Shown in pieces: positions 1-8,919 of a stretch of DNA of 64,000 nucleotides (within the stretch, counting starts at the first letter, position 1; the number at the start of each line of letters is the position of its first letter). Source of the DNA: Candidatus Pelagibacter communis (GTDB lineage: Bacteria > Pseudomonadota > Alphaproteobacteria > Pelagibacterales > Pelagibacteraceae); NCBI RefSeq assembly GCF_012932795.1, contig NZ_LANA01000001.1:262642-326641 (forward strand), in the 5' to 3' direction. The notes below the pieces were generated by a model. The model did no database searches. It worked only from the letters and a program-made list of their open reading frames with translations, and was not told the origin of the DNA. Both the position numbers and the translations under genes were made by a program.

Positions 1-1229
1 TTTTTCTCTCCATCTCTTGATGATCTGTCGGATCTTCCATAGCTAGATTTTTTCTCATCTCTGAATTTTCTTTTTTTGTTGTATGGAGGTTTTCCTTTTT
101 TTCCACCTCTTGAATTTCCTCTTACTCCACGTGGTACGGGTTTAAAGTTTGGATCAATTAATTTACTAATTTCATTCCACATCGATCTATCATCTGGTGT
201 AAGAAAAGTTAAAGCAGAACCTTCTGTTCCAGCTCTAGCAGTTCTTCCAATTCTGTGAACATAATCTTCTGGCACTTGTGGAAGGTCATAATTTATTACA
301 TGTTGAATTAATGGAATATCTAATCCTCTTGCAGCAACATCTGTTGCAATTAATATTCTCTTAAGTCCTTTTCTAAATGAAGTAATTACACGATCTCTTT
401 TACTCTGACGTAGATCTCCATGAATAGCATCAGCTGAATGTCCTTCTTCTTTTAAACGCTTGACCATTTTGTCAGCACCTCTTTTAGTTTTAACAAAAAC
501 TAAAATTGACCCTTTTCTAGCTATAAATTGATTTACTAATTCATCATATTTTTTTTCTTTAAACACTTGAAGTGTTTCTTGTTTAATTTTTGCGATAGGA
601 ACTGATGTTGATCCTGTTGATATTCTTTCAGGCTTATTTAAATATCTTTCAGAAATTCTAACTATATTTTGAGGTAAAGTTGCTGAAAATAATAAAGTTT
701 GATGATCTTTTGGAACAAATTTTAAAATCATCTCTATTTGTGGAGTAAACCCCATGTCCAACATTCTATCAGTTTCATCTAATACTAAATATTTAGTAGC
801 TGACAAATTTAAGCTTTTTCTTTTTAAATGGTCATTAATTCTTCCTGGTGTTCCAACAATTATTCTGGATCTATTGCCTAGCTGTCTAAGTTGTTTTTGC
901 ATTGCCTCTCCACCAATAAGCAAAGCAGTTTTGATATTAATTTTATCACTTATAATACTTTTAATCGCAGCCATTACTTGAGTTGCAAGTTCCCTTGTTG
1001 GACACATAACTAACGCAAATGCATGTTTGTCTAATATTAATTTATTAATTAAAGGGATGCTGAATGCTAAGGTTTTTCCAGTTCCTGTTTGAGCTGTTCC
1101 CAAAACATCTTTTCCTTCTAAAGCAACTGGTATTGCCATGCTTTGAATTGGGGTTGGCTTGGTAAACTTCTTTTTTTCCAGTGAATTTTTTAACGAATCT
1201 TCTATTTTTAATAATTTAAAGTTTTCCAT
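1..1229 (-). CDS. DEAD-box RNA helicase, RhlE-like (3' end cut by window edge)
   Basis: ATP-dependent RNA helicase, expected in the cytoplasm in ribosome assembly or RNA decay. About 409 codons are visible from the ATG at 1227-1229; the C-terminus runs off the left edge. Motifs in order: AQTGTGKT (Walker A, about residue 45-52), PTRELATQ, motif II at residues 151-154, SATLPQ, and HRIGRTARAG near the end of the helicase core. The visible tail is rich in Lys, Arg and Gly, as in RhlE-type helicases. Motif II reads D-E-T-D rather than D-E-A-D. It is divergent from typA. The family is certain; the RhlE subgroup is inferred from the tail and the RMLDMGF-like context. Confidence 0.93.
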   Translation of the reverse strand, partial: MENFKLLKIEDSLKNSLEKKKFTKPTPIQSMAIPVALEGKDVLGTAQTGTGKTLAFSIPLINKLILDKHAFALVMCPTRELATQVMAAIKSIISDKINIKTALLIGGEAMQKQLRQLGNRSRIIVGTPGRINDHLKRKSLNLSATKYLVLDETDRMLDMGFTPQIEMILKFVPKDHQTLLFSATLPQNIVRISERYLNKPERISTGSTSVPIAKIKQETLQVFKEKKYDELVNQFIARKGSILVFVKTKRGADKMVKRLKEEGHSADAIHGDLRQSKRDRVITSFRKGLKRILIATDVAARGLDIPLIQHVINYDLPQVPEDYVHRIGRTARAGTEGSALTFLTPDDRSMWNEISKLIDPNFKPVPRGVRGNSRGGKKGKPPYNKKRKFRDEKKSSYGRSDRSSRDGEK

Positions 1230-1402
1230 TTAGGTATTTAGATTTTTTAAAACTTAAGGAGATATGCTCTTAATCCTTTAATACATCTAATATATATTGG
1301 GATATCTATAGGTTTTTGAACTAATCACAAGAATTGTTTTTTTTAAAGAATAGCTTTTTTAAGTTTTCAAATAAGACATTTAATGTATAAGAACCTCAAA
1401 TT

Positions 1403-3229
1403 ATGGCTAATAATATTAGAAACATCACTATTATCGCTCATGTCGACCATGGTAAAACAACCATGATTGATAACCTGATGAAGCAAAGTGGATCATTTAG
1501 AGAAAATGAAGTTGTTGATGAAAGGCTAATGGACTCTGGTGAGCTAGAAAAAGAAAGAGGAATTACCATTTTGGCTAAACCTGCCTCAATTGATTGGCAA
1601 GGTTCCAGAGTTAATATTATAGATACACCTGGACACAGAGACTTTGCAGCCGAAGTTGAGCGTGTTTTAAGTATGGCTGATGGAGCGTTACTTCTTATTG
1701 ATTCTGCAGAAGGTGTAATGCCACAAACAAAATTTGTATTAGCTAAAGCTTTAAAGCAGGGATTAAAACCAATTGTTGTAATTAATAAACTAGATAAAGC
1801 AGATCAAAGAGCTAATGAAGTTTTAGATGAAACTTTTGATTTATTTGTGAGTTTGGATGCAAACGAAGGACAATTAGATTTTCCTGTTTTATACGCAAGT
1901 GGAAGATCGGGATGGGCAAGTAAAGAAGTTGATGGCCCAAGAGAAAACCTACATCCTTTGTTAGATTTAATTATGGAGCATGTAAAGCCTGCTGAACTTG
2001 ATAAAAAAAAACCTTTCGCAATGTTATCAACATTGCTTTACGCAGATAGTTTTTTAGGAAGAAGTTTAGTTGGAAGAATTTCACAAGGTACTGCAAAAGC
2101 GAATCAACCTATTAAGGCAATAAACCTTAAAGGTGAAAAAGTTGACGAAGGTAAGTTAACAAAAATATTTAGATACGAAGGAACAAAAAAAGTGCCGATA
2201 GAAATTGGTGAAGCTGGAGATATAGTTGTAATTGCTGGACTAGAAAAAGCTAATGTTGCGGATACTATTTGTGACCATGAGGTAAATGAACCTATTGCTG
2301 CAACACCAATAGATCCACCTACAATGTCTATCACTGTAAGTGTTAACAGTTCTCCTCTTGCAGGAACAGAAGGGAAAAAATTAACAAGTACTCAAATTAG
2401 AGATAGATTGGTTTTAGAGGCACAAAATAATGTTGGAATTACTTTTTCTCAAAATGCTAACGTTGATTCATTTGTAATCAGTGGACGAGGAGAATTAATG
2501 CTCGAAATTTTACTTACACAAATGAGGCGTGAAGGTTTTGAAATGACAGTTAGTCCTCCAAAAGTTTTATACCAGCAAGATGAAAATGGAAATCAGATGG
2601 AACCAATTGAAGAAATTACAGTTGATCTAGATGAAGAATTTTCATCAAAAATAATTGATTCCATGAATAGAAGAAAAGGTAAATTACTCGATCTTAAAGA
2701 TACTGGAAAAGAAAAAAAACGATTAATTTTTCATGCTCCAACAAGAGGTCTGATGGGTTACACAAGTAGATTCTTAACTTTAACAAAAGGAACTGGTGTA
2801 ATTAATAGAATTTTTCATGGTTATGGAAAATTTGAAGGTGAAATGGATGGAAGAAAAAATGGTGCTTTAATTTCAATGGCCACAGGAAAAGCTGTAGCCT
2901 TTGCAATATTTAACCTCCAAGCTAGAGGTGAGATGTTTGTAACTCACAATGACCCAGTTTATGAAGGAATGATTGTCGGATTAGCACCAAAACCTGGTGA
3001 TATGATTATTAATGTTATGAAGGGAAAACAATTAACAAATATGAGAACACAGGGAACTGATGAAAACGTTGTACTTACCCCAGTGAGACAAATGTCAATT
3101 GCAGAACAGCTTAGTATGCTAAACACTGATGAAGCATTAGAAATTACCCCTAAATCTCTTAGATTAAGAAAGGCAATTCTTAATCCTAATGATAGAAAAA
3201 AGAACGAAAAATCTGGAACACCTCTTTAA
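1403..3229 (+). CDS. typA: GTPase TypA/BipA
   Basis: Ribosome-associated translational GTPase of the EF-G/LepA group, linked in other bacteria to stress, cold growth and 50S assembly. The 608 residues match the usual family length. G1 is AHVDHGKTT (12-20), the switch I element RGIT (52-55), G3 DTPGH (74-78) and G4 NKLD (128-131). The middle and C-terminal parts follow the BipA pattern, including GRGELMLEIL and the THNDPVYEGMIVG region. The ATG at 1403 gives the canonical N-terminus just before G1. The gene is alone on its strand; its stop overlaps the convergent YczE-like gene by 4 bases, leaving no room for a dedicated terminator hairpin. Confidence 0.97.
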   Translation: MANNIRNITIIAHVDHGKTTMIDNLMKQSGSFRENEVVDERLMDSGELEKERGITILAKPASIDWQGSRVNIIDTPGHRDFAAEVERVLSMADGALLLIDSAEGVMPQTKFVLAKALKQGLKPIVVINKLDKADQRANEVLDETFDLFVSLDANEGQLDFPVLYASGRSGWASKEVDGPRENLHPLLDLIMEHVKPAELDKKKPFAMLSTLLYADSFLGRSLVGRISQGTAKANQPIKAINLKGEKVDEGKLTKIFRYEGTKKVPIEIGEAGDIVVIAGLEKANVADTICDHEVNEPIAATPIDPPTMSITVSVNSSPLAGTEGKKLTSTQIRDRLVLEAQNNVGITFSQNANVDSFVISGRGELMLEILLTQMRREGFEMTVSPPKVLYQQDENGNQMEPIEEITVDLDEEFSSKIIDSMNRRKGKLLDLKDTGKEKKRLIFHAPTRGLMGYTSRFLTLTKGTGVINRIFHGYGKFEGEMDGRKNGALISMATGKAVAFAIFNLQARGEMFVTHNDPVYEGMIVGLAPKPGDMIINVMKGKQLTNMRTQGTDENVVLTPVRQMSIAEQLSMLNTDEALEITPKSLRLRKAILNPNDRKKNEKSGTPL

Positions 3230-3873
3230 TTAAAAGATTTGCCAACTATAAATAACCCTAAGGCAACAGCTGGTCCAATTCCAAATGCAAATAGTAGAGT
3301 TCCAACCCCAACTGTTCCTCCTAAATACCAACCAATTGACATTACTGTAATTTCAAGAGACCCTCTAACAGCTGCAATTGGCAAATTTGTTTTTTTCTGC
3401 AAACCTACCATCAAACCATCTCTTGGACCAGCTCCCAAGTTTGCTACTAAATATATACCTCCACCAAACCCTACTATAAGAACTGCTACAGTAGCCAAGA
3501 GTATTTGATAAATATAATTTTCAGGTGTTGGAACATACTTAATGCAAATATCAATCATTAAACCAATAATTATTGCATTTAAAATTGTTCCAATTCCAGG
3601 TTTTTGATTCAATGGTATCCAAAAAATTAAAACAGCAATACTTATTAAGATAGTTATTATCCCAATAGAAAGATTAACATTCAATGAAATACCTTGTGCA
3701 AGAACAGACCAGGGTGAAGCCCCAGCAAAAGAGACTATTAACAAACCTTCACCTAAACCAAACAAAGTCAATCCAAAGCACAAAAAAAAGAAAGTTGAAA
3801 ATTTTGGTTTAAGATTTAGGGGTTTTCTTGAACTCCATGAAACATTGGGTATATTCTTTATTGATAAAAACAT
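3226..3873 (-). CDS. YczE/YyaS/YitT-family integral membrane protein
   Basis: Polytopic inner-membrane protein of 215 residues with about six hydrophobic segments and the glycine-rich segments typical of the YczE/YitT family (GEGLLIVSFAGASPW near 45-60, LVANLGAGPRDGLMVGL near 142-158). The substrate or function of this family is not firmly known. The N-terminal 25 residues are basic and precede the first membrane helix. The start at 3873 is the only good ATG before the first helix. It is convergent with typA (4-base overlap) and divergent from the GT-C glycosyltransferase across 91 bases that contain an inverted repeat. Confidence 0.8.
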   Translation of the reverse strand: MFLSIKNIPNVSWSSRKPLNLKPKFSTFFFLCFGLTLFGLGEGLLIVSFAGASPWSVLAQGISLNVNLSIGIITILISIAVLIFWIPLNQKPGIGTILNAIIIGLMIDICIKYVPTPENYIYQILLATVAVLIVGFGGGIYLVANLGAGPRDGLMVGLQKKTNLPIAAVRGSLEITVMSIGWYLGGTVGVGTLLFAFGIGPAVALGLFIVGKSFN

Positions 3874-3902
3874 ATTACAGATAGGTATTTATCAGATAAA
3901 CA

Positions 3903-3924
3903 TTATTAGTAAATAAACTAATAA
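3903..3924. repeat. Inverted repeat, 8-base arms, in divergent spacer
   Basis: TTATTAGT, six bases, then the exact reverse complement ACTAATAA. It lies in the 91-base spacer between the divergent YczE-like gene (start 3873) and the GT-C glycosyltransferase (start 3965). It could be an operator serving one or both promoters. No T-run follows on either strand, so it is not a classic terminator. The arms are AT-rich, so chance is possible. Confidence 0.4.
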
Positions 3925-3964
3925 AAATAACTTTCAGTAACGAAAAAATTCATTTATTCTAATT

Positions 3965-5404
3965 TTGATGATAAAAAAATTAAATAACAAAAATCTAATT
4001 ATTTATTTTTCTTTTTTCTTTATTTTGGTGGGTGTTTTTCTTAGATTCTATAATCTTAATTATGAAAATTTATGGTTTGATGAAATAGTTAGTTATTGGA
4101 TAGCAGATCCAAAAATATCTTTTTTTGAAAGTTATCAAAGAAATAATATTGGTGAAGGTACTCCATTTTTATTTAATTTTTTAATCAAAATTTTACATAT
4201 TATTTTTGGTTATTCACCAAATGTAGGTAGATATCTATCATGTACTGTTAGTGCATTAAGCATTATTTCAATAGTTTTTTTGATGAAAACTATAAAAAAT
4301 AACAGTTCAACACTATTAATTATTTTTTTAGTTAGCTTTAATATTTTTTTAATAAAATACTCTCAGGAATTAAGAGTTTACTCTCTAGTATTATTTTTAT
4401 CTTCTATGTTACTTTTATTTTACTTTAGAATGCAAAAAGAGAATATTGATGAAAAGTATATATCAATAAATTCTCTTTATTTTATAGTTTTCCAAATTTT
4501 ATCAATTTTAGCTCACCCGTTCACTATTATCATTTTTGGTTCAATTATACTGTATGCAATTGTTATTTTTTTTTTAAAAAAAAAATTGAACAAACTATTA
4601 AATACATCAATCATAATTATCTCAATTTTTATCATTTTTTATTTGCCCTTTTATTTGATAAATACAGAGCCTTATCCAAGTTGGATTTCTCAACCTAGTC
4701 TAAAGTTTTATACTAATTTTTATTTTTCTAAGTTTTTTGGTTCTAGAATACTAGGTATAGTTCATTTTATTATACTATGTTTTCTTATCTTTAAATTTAG
4801 AAAAAAGTTTCTAAAAGACTTGGAACCATCAATTATATTAATATTTTTAATATTTTTTTCTTATTTTATTCCTATAATATTTGGATATTTATATGAGCCA
4901 ATATTGGCCCCAAGATATATAATTTTTATCTTAATACCCATTTTAATTTTGATTTCTTATTTAACTTTTGAGCTTAAAGAAAAAAAAATAAGATATTTTA
5001 TCATTTTTTTAATAATTATTTTAACATTAGGAAATCTATGGTCAGAGACAACTATTAAACAATTTTTAGAAGCAAGACCTAATCACAAACCACAATATTC
5101 TATTGCCTTAAAAAATATTAATGAATCTAAATATAACAAACTTGCTATAAACATGAGCTTTGCAGAAAAAAAGGATGTTCATTTTAATATAGCAATTAAT
5201 AATTATTTTAAACAAATTATAACAAAAGAAAAACTGGATATAAAACTTATTAAAATTAATAATGATGAAAATTATTTTTGGCTTCTCTGCCTCACTGATC
5301 TTAATAGATCCTTATGTAACACTTTTGATAAAAGCAGATTTAAAGTTTTAGATGAAAAAAACTATAATAGTATAAATCTTAAATTAATTAAATTTTTGAA
5401 TTAA
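3965..5404 (+). CDS. GT-C type membrane glycosyltransferase (PMT/ArnT-like)
   Basis: Probable polyprenyl-phosphate-sugar-dependent glycosyltransferase of the inner membrane, active on the periplasmic side. The 479 residues start with a membrane helix (11-27), followed by the first-loop motif LWFDEIVSYW (36-45), whose acidic pair D39-E40 matches the catalytic D/E of the GT39/GT83 clan. About ten further helices end near residue 360, followed by a soluble tail of about 120 residues. There are two adjacent ATGs (3965, 3968); either would serve. The donor could come from the DPM1-like enzyme at 14.8-15.5 kb (inference). The acceptor is unknown. It meets the methyltransferase tail to tail across 21 bases. 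Confidence 0.8.
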   Translation: MMIKKLNNKNLIIYFSFFFILVGVFLRFYNLNYENLWFDEIVSYWIADPKISFFESYQRNNIGEGTPFLFNFLIKILHIIFGYSPNVGRYLSCTVSALSIISIVFLMKTIKNNSSTLLIIFLVSFNIFLIKYSQELRVYSLVLFLSSMLLLFYFRMQKENIDEKYISINSLYFIVFQILSILAHPFTIIIFGSIILYAIVIFFLKKKLNKLLNTSIIIISIFIIFYLPFYLINTEPYPSWISQPSLKFYTNFYFSKFFGSRILGIVHFIILCFLIFKFRKKFLKDLEPSIILIFLIFFSYFIPIIFGYLYEPILAPRYIIFILIPILILISYLTFELKEKKIRYFIIFLIIILTLGNLWSETTIKQFLEARPNHKPQYSIALKNINESKYNKLAINMSFAEKKDVHFNIAINNYFKQIITKEKLDIKLIKINNDENYFWLLCLTDLNRSLCNTFDKSRFKVLDEKNYNSINLKLIKFLN

Positions 5405-5425
5405 TATCTGCTCTCAGTAATAATG

Positions 5426-6301
5426 CTATTTTTTTCTTACAACATATAAATCTAAATCACCTAAATTTATTTTAAAATAAATTTTATTTAAAAAATTAAT
5501 ATTAGTTAATGGGCCTAAAATAAAATTTAAGAAAGGTAAAATAGTTTTTATTTTTGTTAAGAAATACATAACGCTTGTAGTATGTGTATCTGTAATTGTT
5601 TCAACTAATTCAAGTCCATTGTTTTCCATGAAGTTTTGTAAAAATGACTTTGTAAAATAAAACTTATGCATTGGCATTATCCAATGATAATGTTTACCCA
5701 ACAATTTTGCTATAAAAGAATCCATATTATAAGTTGAGAAAATAAAAATACTTTTATCATTCATTTTATCTCTAATTTTCCTGAGATCTTCAAAAGGACG
5801 ATCTAAATGTTCAATTACATGACTCATAATTATTACATCTAACTTTTCAATATCATCTAAGTGTTGATCAATAGATTTACTTTCAACATCCAAAGAGTAA
5901 TTCTTTTTTGCAAATTCTACTGCATGACTTGATAATTCAATTCCTTTATATTTGTTTACCTCAGGACGAATAATTGAGCCAAATACTCCGTAGTAAGAAC
6001 CAATTTCTAAAACTTCACTTGCTTTGTTTACATGTTTTAAAATTTTTTTAAAAGTATTTTGAAAATATCGTTTTTTGAATTCAATTGATTTAATATATTG
6101 TTCATCTATTACATCTCCATATAGTTTTTCAAATTTAATATTTAATAATTCTGAAAAAATTAAATTGCACTCAATGCATTTTATTAAATTTGGTTTTTGA
6201 TATTGAAGACTTGTGCATCTCAAATCATAATCATCTGCTATAAATTCTTGATATTTATAGAGGTATTTTTTGTTTATATTATTACAATTTGGACATTTCA
6301 T
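5426..6301 (-). CDS. Class I SAM methyltransferase with N-terminal zinc ribbon
   Basis: Small-molecule or sugar methyltransferase of the type often found beside glycan genes. The 291 residues begin with a probable zinc ribbon: C3-x2-C6 and C42-x2-C45. The Rossmann core starts near residue 97, with motif I LEIGSYYG (98-105) and the post-motif MSHVIEHLDRP (159-169), as in UbiG/methyltransf_23 proteins. The substrate is not evident. The start at 6301 places the first CxxC at the very N-terminus, as expected. It lies downstream of hisG on the same strand with a 38-base gap, so it may be read through from the his operon. Confidence 0.82.
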   Translation of the reverse strand: MKCPNCNNINKKYLYKYQEFIADDYDLRCTSLQYQKPNLIKCIECNLIFSELLNIKFEKLYGDVIDEQYIKSIEFKKRYFQNTFKKILKHVNKASEVLEIGSYYGVFGSIIRPEVNKYKGIELSSHAVEFAKKNYSLDVESKSIDQHLDDIEKLDVIIMSHVIEHLDRPFEDLRKIRDKMNDKSIFIFSTYNMDSFIAKLLGKHYHWIMPMHKFYFTKSFLQNFMENNGLELVETITDTHTTSVMYFLTKIKTILPFLNFILGPLTNINFLNKIYFKINLGDLDLYVVRKK

Positions 6302-6339
6302 AAAGTTTGATTATATAACTTAAATCAAAAAAATTACTA

Positions 6340-7020
6340 TTATTCCTTTGGAAATAATTTAATAAATTTTTTAATATTTTTTTTTTTAACAGATTTTTTT
6401 GCTACTATCATACAAGCTTGAGAACTAATAATTTTACCATCAATTAAAATTCTTAAATTATTAGCTCTTAATGTCTCTCCTGTTGATGTTATATCTGATA
6501 TTATTTCTGATGAACCTGATAAAGGATATGCTTCTGTTGCGCCCAAACTATAGACTAACTTAAATTGTGTAACACCTTTTGAATATAAAAACTCTTTAGT
6601 CAAATTAGGATATTTTGTAGCAACTCTTATTCTTTGATTTTTTTTTTCTTTTAAAATAAATGCAATTTCTTCTAAATCTGCCACTGTTTGCACATCTATC
6701 CATTGACTTGGTATTGCCAAAACTAAATCAGCTAATCCAAAATTGTATTTTTTTATTACATTAATTTTTTTTTGAATATTGACATTACTTTCCTTAAGTA
6801 GATCGTAGCCTGAAAATCCTATATCTAATGAACCATCTGCTAATCTTTCAATAATTTCACGGGCATGTAGATAAATAATTCTAATATCTTTATATTTTTT
6901 GACAAAAGCAAATAAATCTCTTTTTCCTCTTTCAGAAAATAAATGAAGTTTATTTTGACTAAAAACTTTTATGATATCTTTTTTTAATCTTCCTTTACTT
7001 GGTATTCCAATATTAATCAT
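6340..7020 (-). CDS. hisG: ATP phosphoribosyltransferase, short form (HisG)
   Basis: First enzyme of histidine synthesis; joins ATP and PRPP to give phosphoribosyl-ATP. About 226 residues is the short HisG form, which lacks the C-terminal regulatory domain and needs HisZ, encoded two genes upstream. Seen motifs: IPSKGRL at the N-terminus, LDIGFSGYDLL, and the PRPP loop near DITSTGETLRANNL. I chose the ATG at 7018-7020 because homologues begin with a few residues before the IPSKGRL motif; the ATG nine bases upstream (7029) is also possible. The gene overlaps the sulfotransferase stop by 8 bases (17 with the longer start), implying translational coupling. Confidence 0.95.
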   Translation of the reverse strand: MINIGIPSKGRLKKDIIKVFSQNKLHLFSERGKRDLFAFVKKYKDIRIIYLHAREIIERLADGSLDIGFSGYDLLKESNVNIQKKINVIKKYNFGLADLVLAIPSQWIDVQTVADLEEIAFILKEKKNQRIRVATKYPNLTKEFLYSKGVTQFKLVYSLGATEAYPLSGSSEIISDITSTGETLRANNLRILIDGKIISSQACMIVAKKSVKKKNIKKFIKLFPKE

Positions 7021-7867
7021 TAATTTCATATCCCCATTTAATTAAATCTTCTCTAAAAATATCATTCATTTCTTTTTTAATGTCTTTTGGTAAAATTTTT
7101 TTCCAATCGTTATCTCTCCCCAAGTTAAAAAAAGTTAATTTTTTTCCAGTTTTTTGTCCTATTGGTGACTCTTTGAAGCCCTCTTTTTTTTCTTTTTCTT
7201 TTAAGATTTCAAATTTACATGTTTCGATACATTTTTTTGCTTTTTCTTTATTAAATGTAGTATTTAAGTTTCCTATTTTTATTAAAAAATTTATCACTTC
7301 CTCAAAAATTTTTAGTGGTTTTTCGTCAATATCTTCATATCTTACTGACAATACTGGAAACAACTTTGTATCAACCCAGGATTTATAGTGATTTTTCCAT
7401 GAACTTAAAAATTGAAAATTTTTGAATTGATCATCTTCTTTCTCAAATAATAATCCTTTATCATCTAACATCCATTTAAGTGCTTCATGATAATTATGCT
7501 CATAATGATTCATTACAGATGTAATAACATTTCTTGGATCTCTGACTATGTATATGCAACCATTAGTATTTTTTAAGTTAGTAAATTTGTTTTTATTTAC
7601 ATTTAAAAAAGCGTTATGTGTTTTGAACAGTTTAAAACTTTTGTCTTCATTAATCTTATTCTGTGCATCGATCCAAAATTTAGATGAATCATCTAATTTA
7701 AAAAATTTATTTGGATAGTTCTTAAAAAAAATTTTTGCAGGAAATTGATATATCCTATTAATTATTTGAAAATTAAAAACTCCATCTGGACTATAAAAGT
7801 AAGCTGTCAATAAAGCCCTCAACCATGTATTTCCACTTTTTGGATATGATGCTAGCCATGTAATCAT
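7013..7867 (-). CDS. PAPS-dependent sulfotransferase family protein inside the his operon
   Basis: Transfers sulfate from PAPS to an unknown acceptor (family knowledge). The 284 residues show the 5'-phosphosulfate loop YPKSGNTWLR (8-17), a K-T-H segment at 82-84 and the 3'-phosphate site YIVRDPRNVITS (106-117). No signal peptide is visible, so it is probably cytoplasmic or at the membrane face. It overlaps hisZ by 4 bases (ATGA) and hisG by 8, so it is embedded in the histidine operon between two subunits of one enzyme. Nothing in histidine synthesis needs a sulfotransferase; insertion into a strong operon is the simplest reading. Nearby glycosyltransferase and methyltransferase genes suggest a glycan or lipid acceptor. 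Confidence 0.88.
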   Translation of the reverse strand: MITWLASYPKSGNTWLRALLTAYFYSPDGVFNFQIINRIYQFPAKIFFKNYPNKFFKLDDSSKFWIDAQNKINEDKSFKLFKTHNAFLNVNKNKFTNLKNTNGCIYIVRDPRNVITSVMNHYEHNYHEALKWMLDDKGLLFEKEDDQFKNFQFLSSWKNHYKSWVDTKLFPVLSVRYEDIDEKPLKIFEEVINFLIKIGNLNTTFNKEKAKKCIETCKFEILKEKEKKEGFKESPIGQKTGKKLTFFNLGRDNDWKKILPKDIKKEMNDIFREDLIKWGYEIND

Positions 7868-8919
7868 TTGTAATTTATATTTATTGCTGCTCCAACTGCT
7901 GGTACTTTTTTTTTTGAACCAAGGTTTGAAATTAGTTTATCGTATCTTCCTCCATTTATAATATTAATATTCTTAAATTTAGATTTAATATCAATTTTAA
8001 ATACCATACCCGTGTAATATTCTAAATGACGCCCAAAAGACGTTGAAAATTCTACATTTAATTTTTGAATTTTATTTAATGAAGTTGGAAAATAATTTTG
8101 CTCTACAATTAAACTAATTCTATTTTTTTTAAAAAAAATATTGAGCTGTGAAGCAGCTTGATCTATTGGACAATTAATTTTAAGAAACTCTTTAATAATT
8201 TTTGATACGTTTTTGCCCCTACTTGCTTTTCTTGGATCTTTTATTTTATTATCAAACCTCTTTAAAATTTCTTGAATTGAACGTCCCGCAATTATGGTCT
8301 GTTGCTTTTCACTCAACATTTTTGAATATCTTTTTTTATCAACTTCAACAATTGTTGGATCAACATCGGAGTTTGTCTCTAATCTTTTTAAAAGATCATT
8401 AAAATACTCTTCTCTCCAAAAGTGCCTCAAAAGTCTTAGTTTCCATCGTTTTGGAATATCTAATTTTGAAATCAATAAATTGAAAATCTCTACATTACCA
8501 ATTTTAAGGGTTCCCTTTAAATAGCTTAAATTTGATAAAGCCTTTAAAGCAGTATCGATAATTTCTTTGTCATCATTTTTTTCATCTTTAGATCCAATTA
8601 TTTCAAAGCCTACTTGATCTCTAATAATAGAGTCTTTTTTATTATTAGACTTTCTATAAGCCTGACCACTATAAAATATTTTTTCCTTACTATTTAAATT
8701 TTTTTCTAAATACCTCAAACTCGATGCTATTGTTAAATCAGGTCTTAAACAGAGCTCACTACCATTTTGATCAACAAATGAAAAAATAAACTCTCTAAAA
8801 CTCTCGCCCGATCTTTGGACGATATGATTTGCTTCTATTACTGAAGGTAAATTAATGTATTTAAACCCTTTAGATTTTATTGATCTAAGGATTTTTTCAG
8901 ATAAATTTTTTGATTTCAT
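7864..8919 (-). CDS. hisZ: ATP phosphoribosyltransferase regulatory subunit (HisZ)
   Basis: HisRS-like paralogue that binds short HisG and gives it activity and histidine feedback control. The 351 residues keep the class II fold: the LRPDLTIASSLRYL segment corresponds to the HisRS ATP/His region, and GGRYDKL and a VGAAI end segment are present. It does not carry a complete HisRS motif 2, the long insertion domain or the anticodon-binding domain of hisS. Its first 23 bases overlap the end of hisS and its end overlaps the sulfotransferase start by 4 bases. The place between hisS and hisG supports HisZ rather than a second synthetase. Confidence 0.93.
   Translation of the reverse strand: MKSKNLSEKILRSIKSKGFKYINLPSVIEANHIVQRSGESFREFIFSFVDQNGSELCLRPDLTIASSLRYLEKNLNSKEKIFYSGQAYRKSNNKKDSIIRDQVGFEIIGSKDEKNDDKEIIDTALKALSNLSYLKGTLKIGNVEIFNLLISKLDIPKRWKLRLLRHFWREEYFNDLLKRLETNSDVDPTIVEVDKKRYSKMLSEKQQTIIAGRSIQEILKRFDNKIKDPRKASRGKNVSKIIKEFLKINCPIDQAASQLNIFFKKNRISLIVEQNYFPTSLNKIQKLNVEFSTSFGRHLEYYTGMVFKIDIKSKFKNINIINGGRYDKLISNLGSKKKVPAVGAAININYK

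Noticed and set aside
1230-1402. Riboswitch or leader before typA
   Set aside because: No conserved fold or paired arms could be found; only AT-rich divergent promoter DNA.
7864-8919. Second histidyl-tRNA synthetase
   Set aside because: It lacks a complete motif 2 and the anticodon domain and sits beside short hisG, so it is HisZ.
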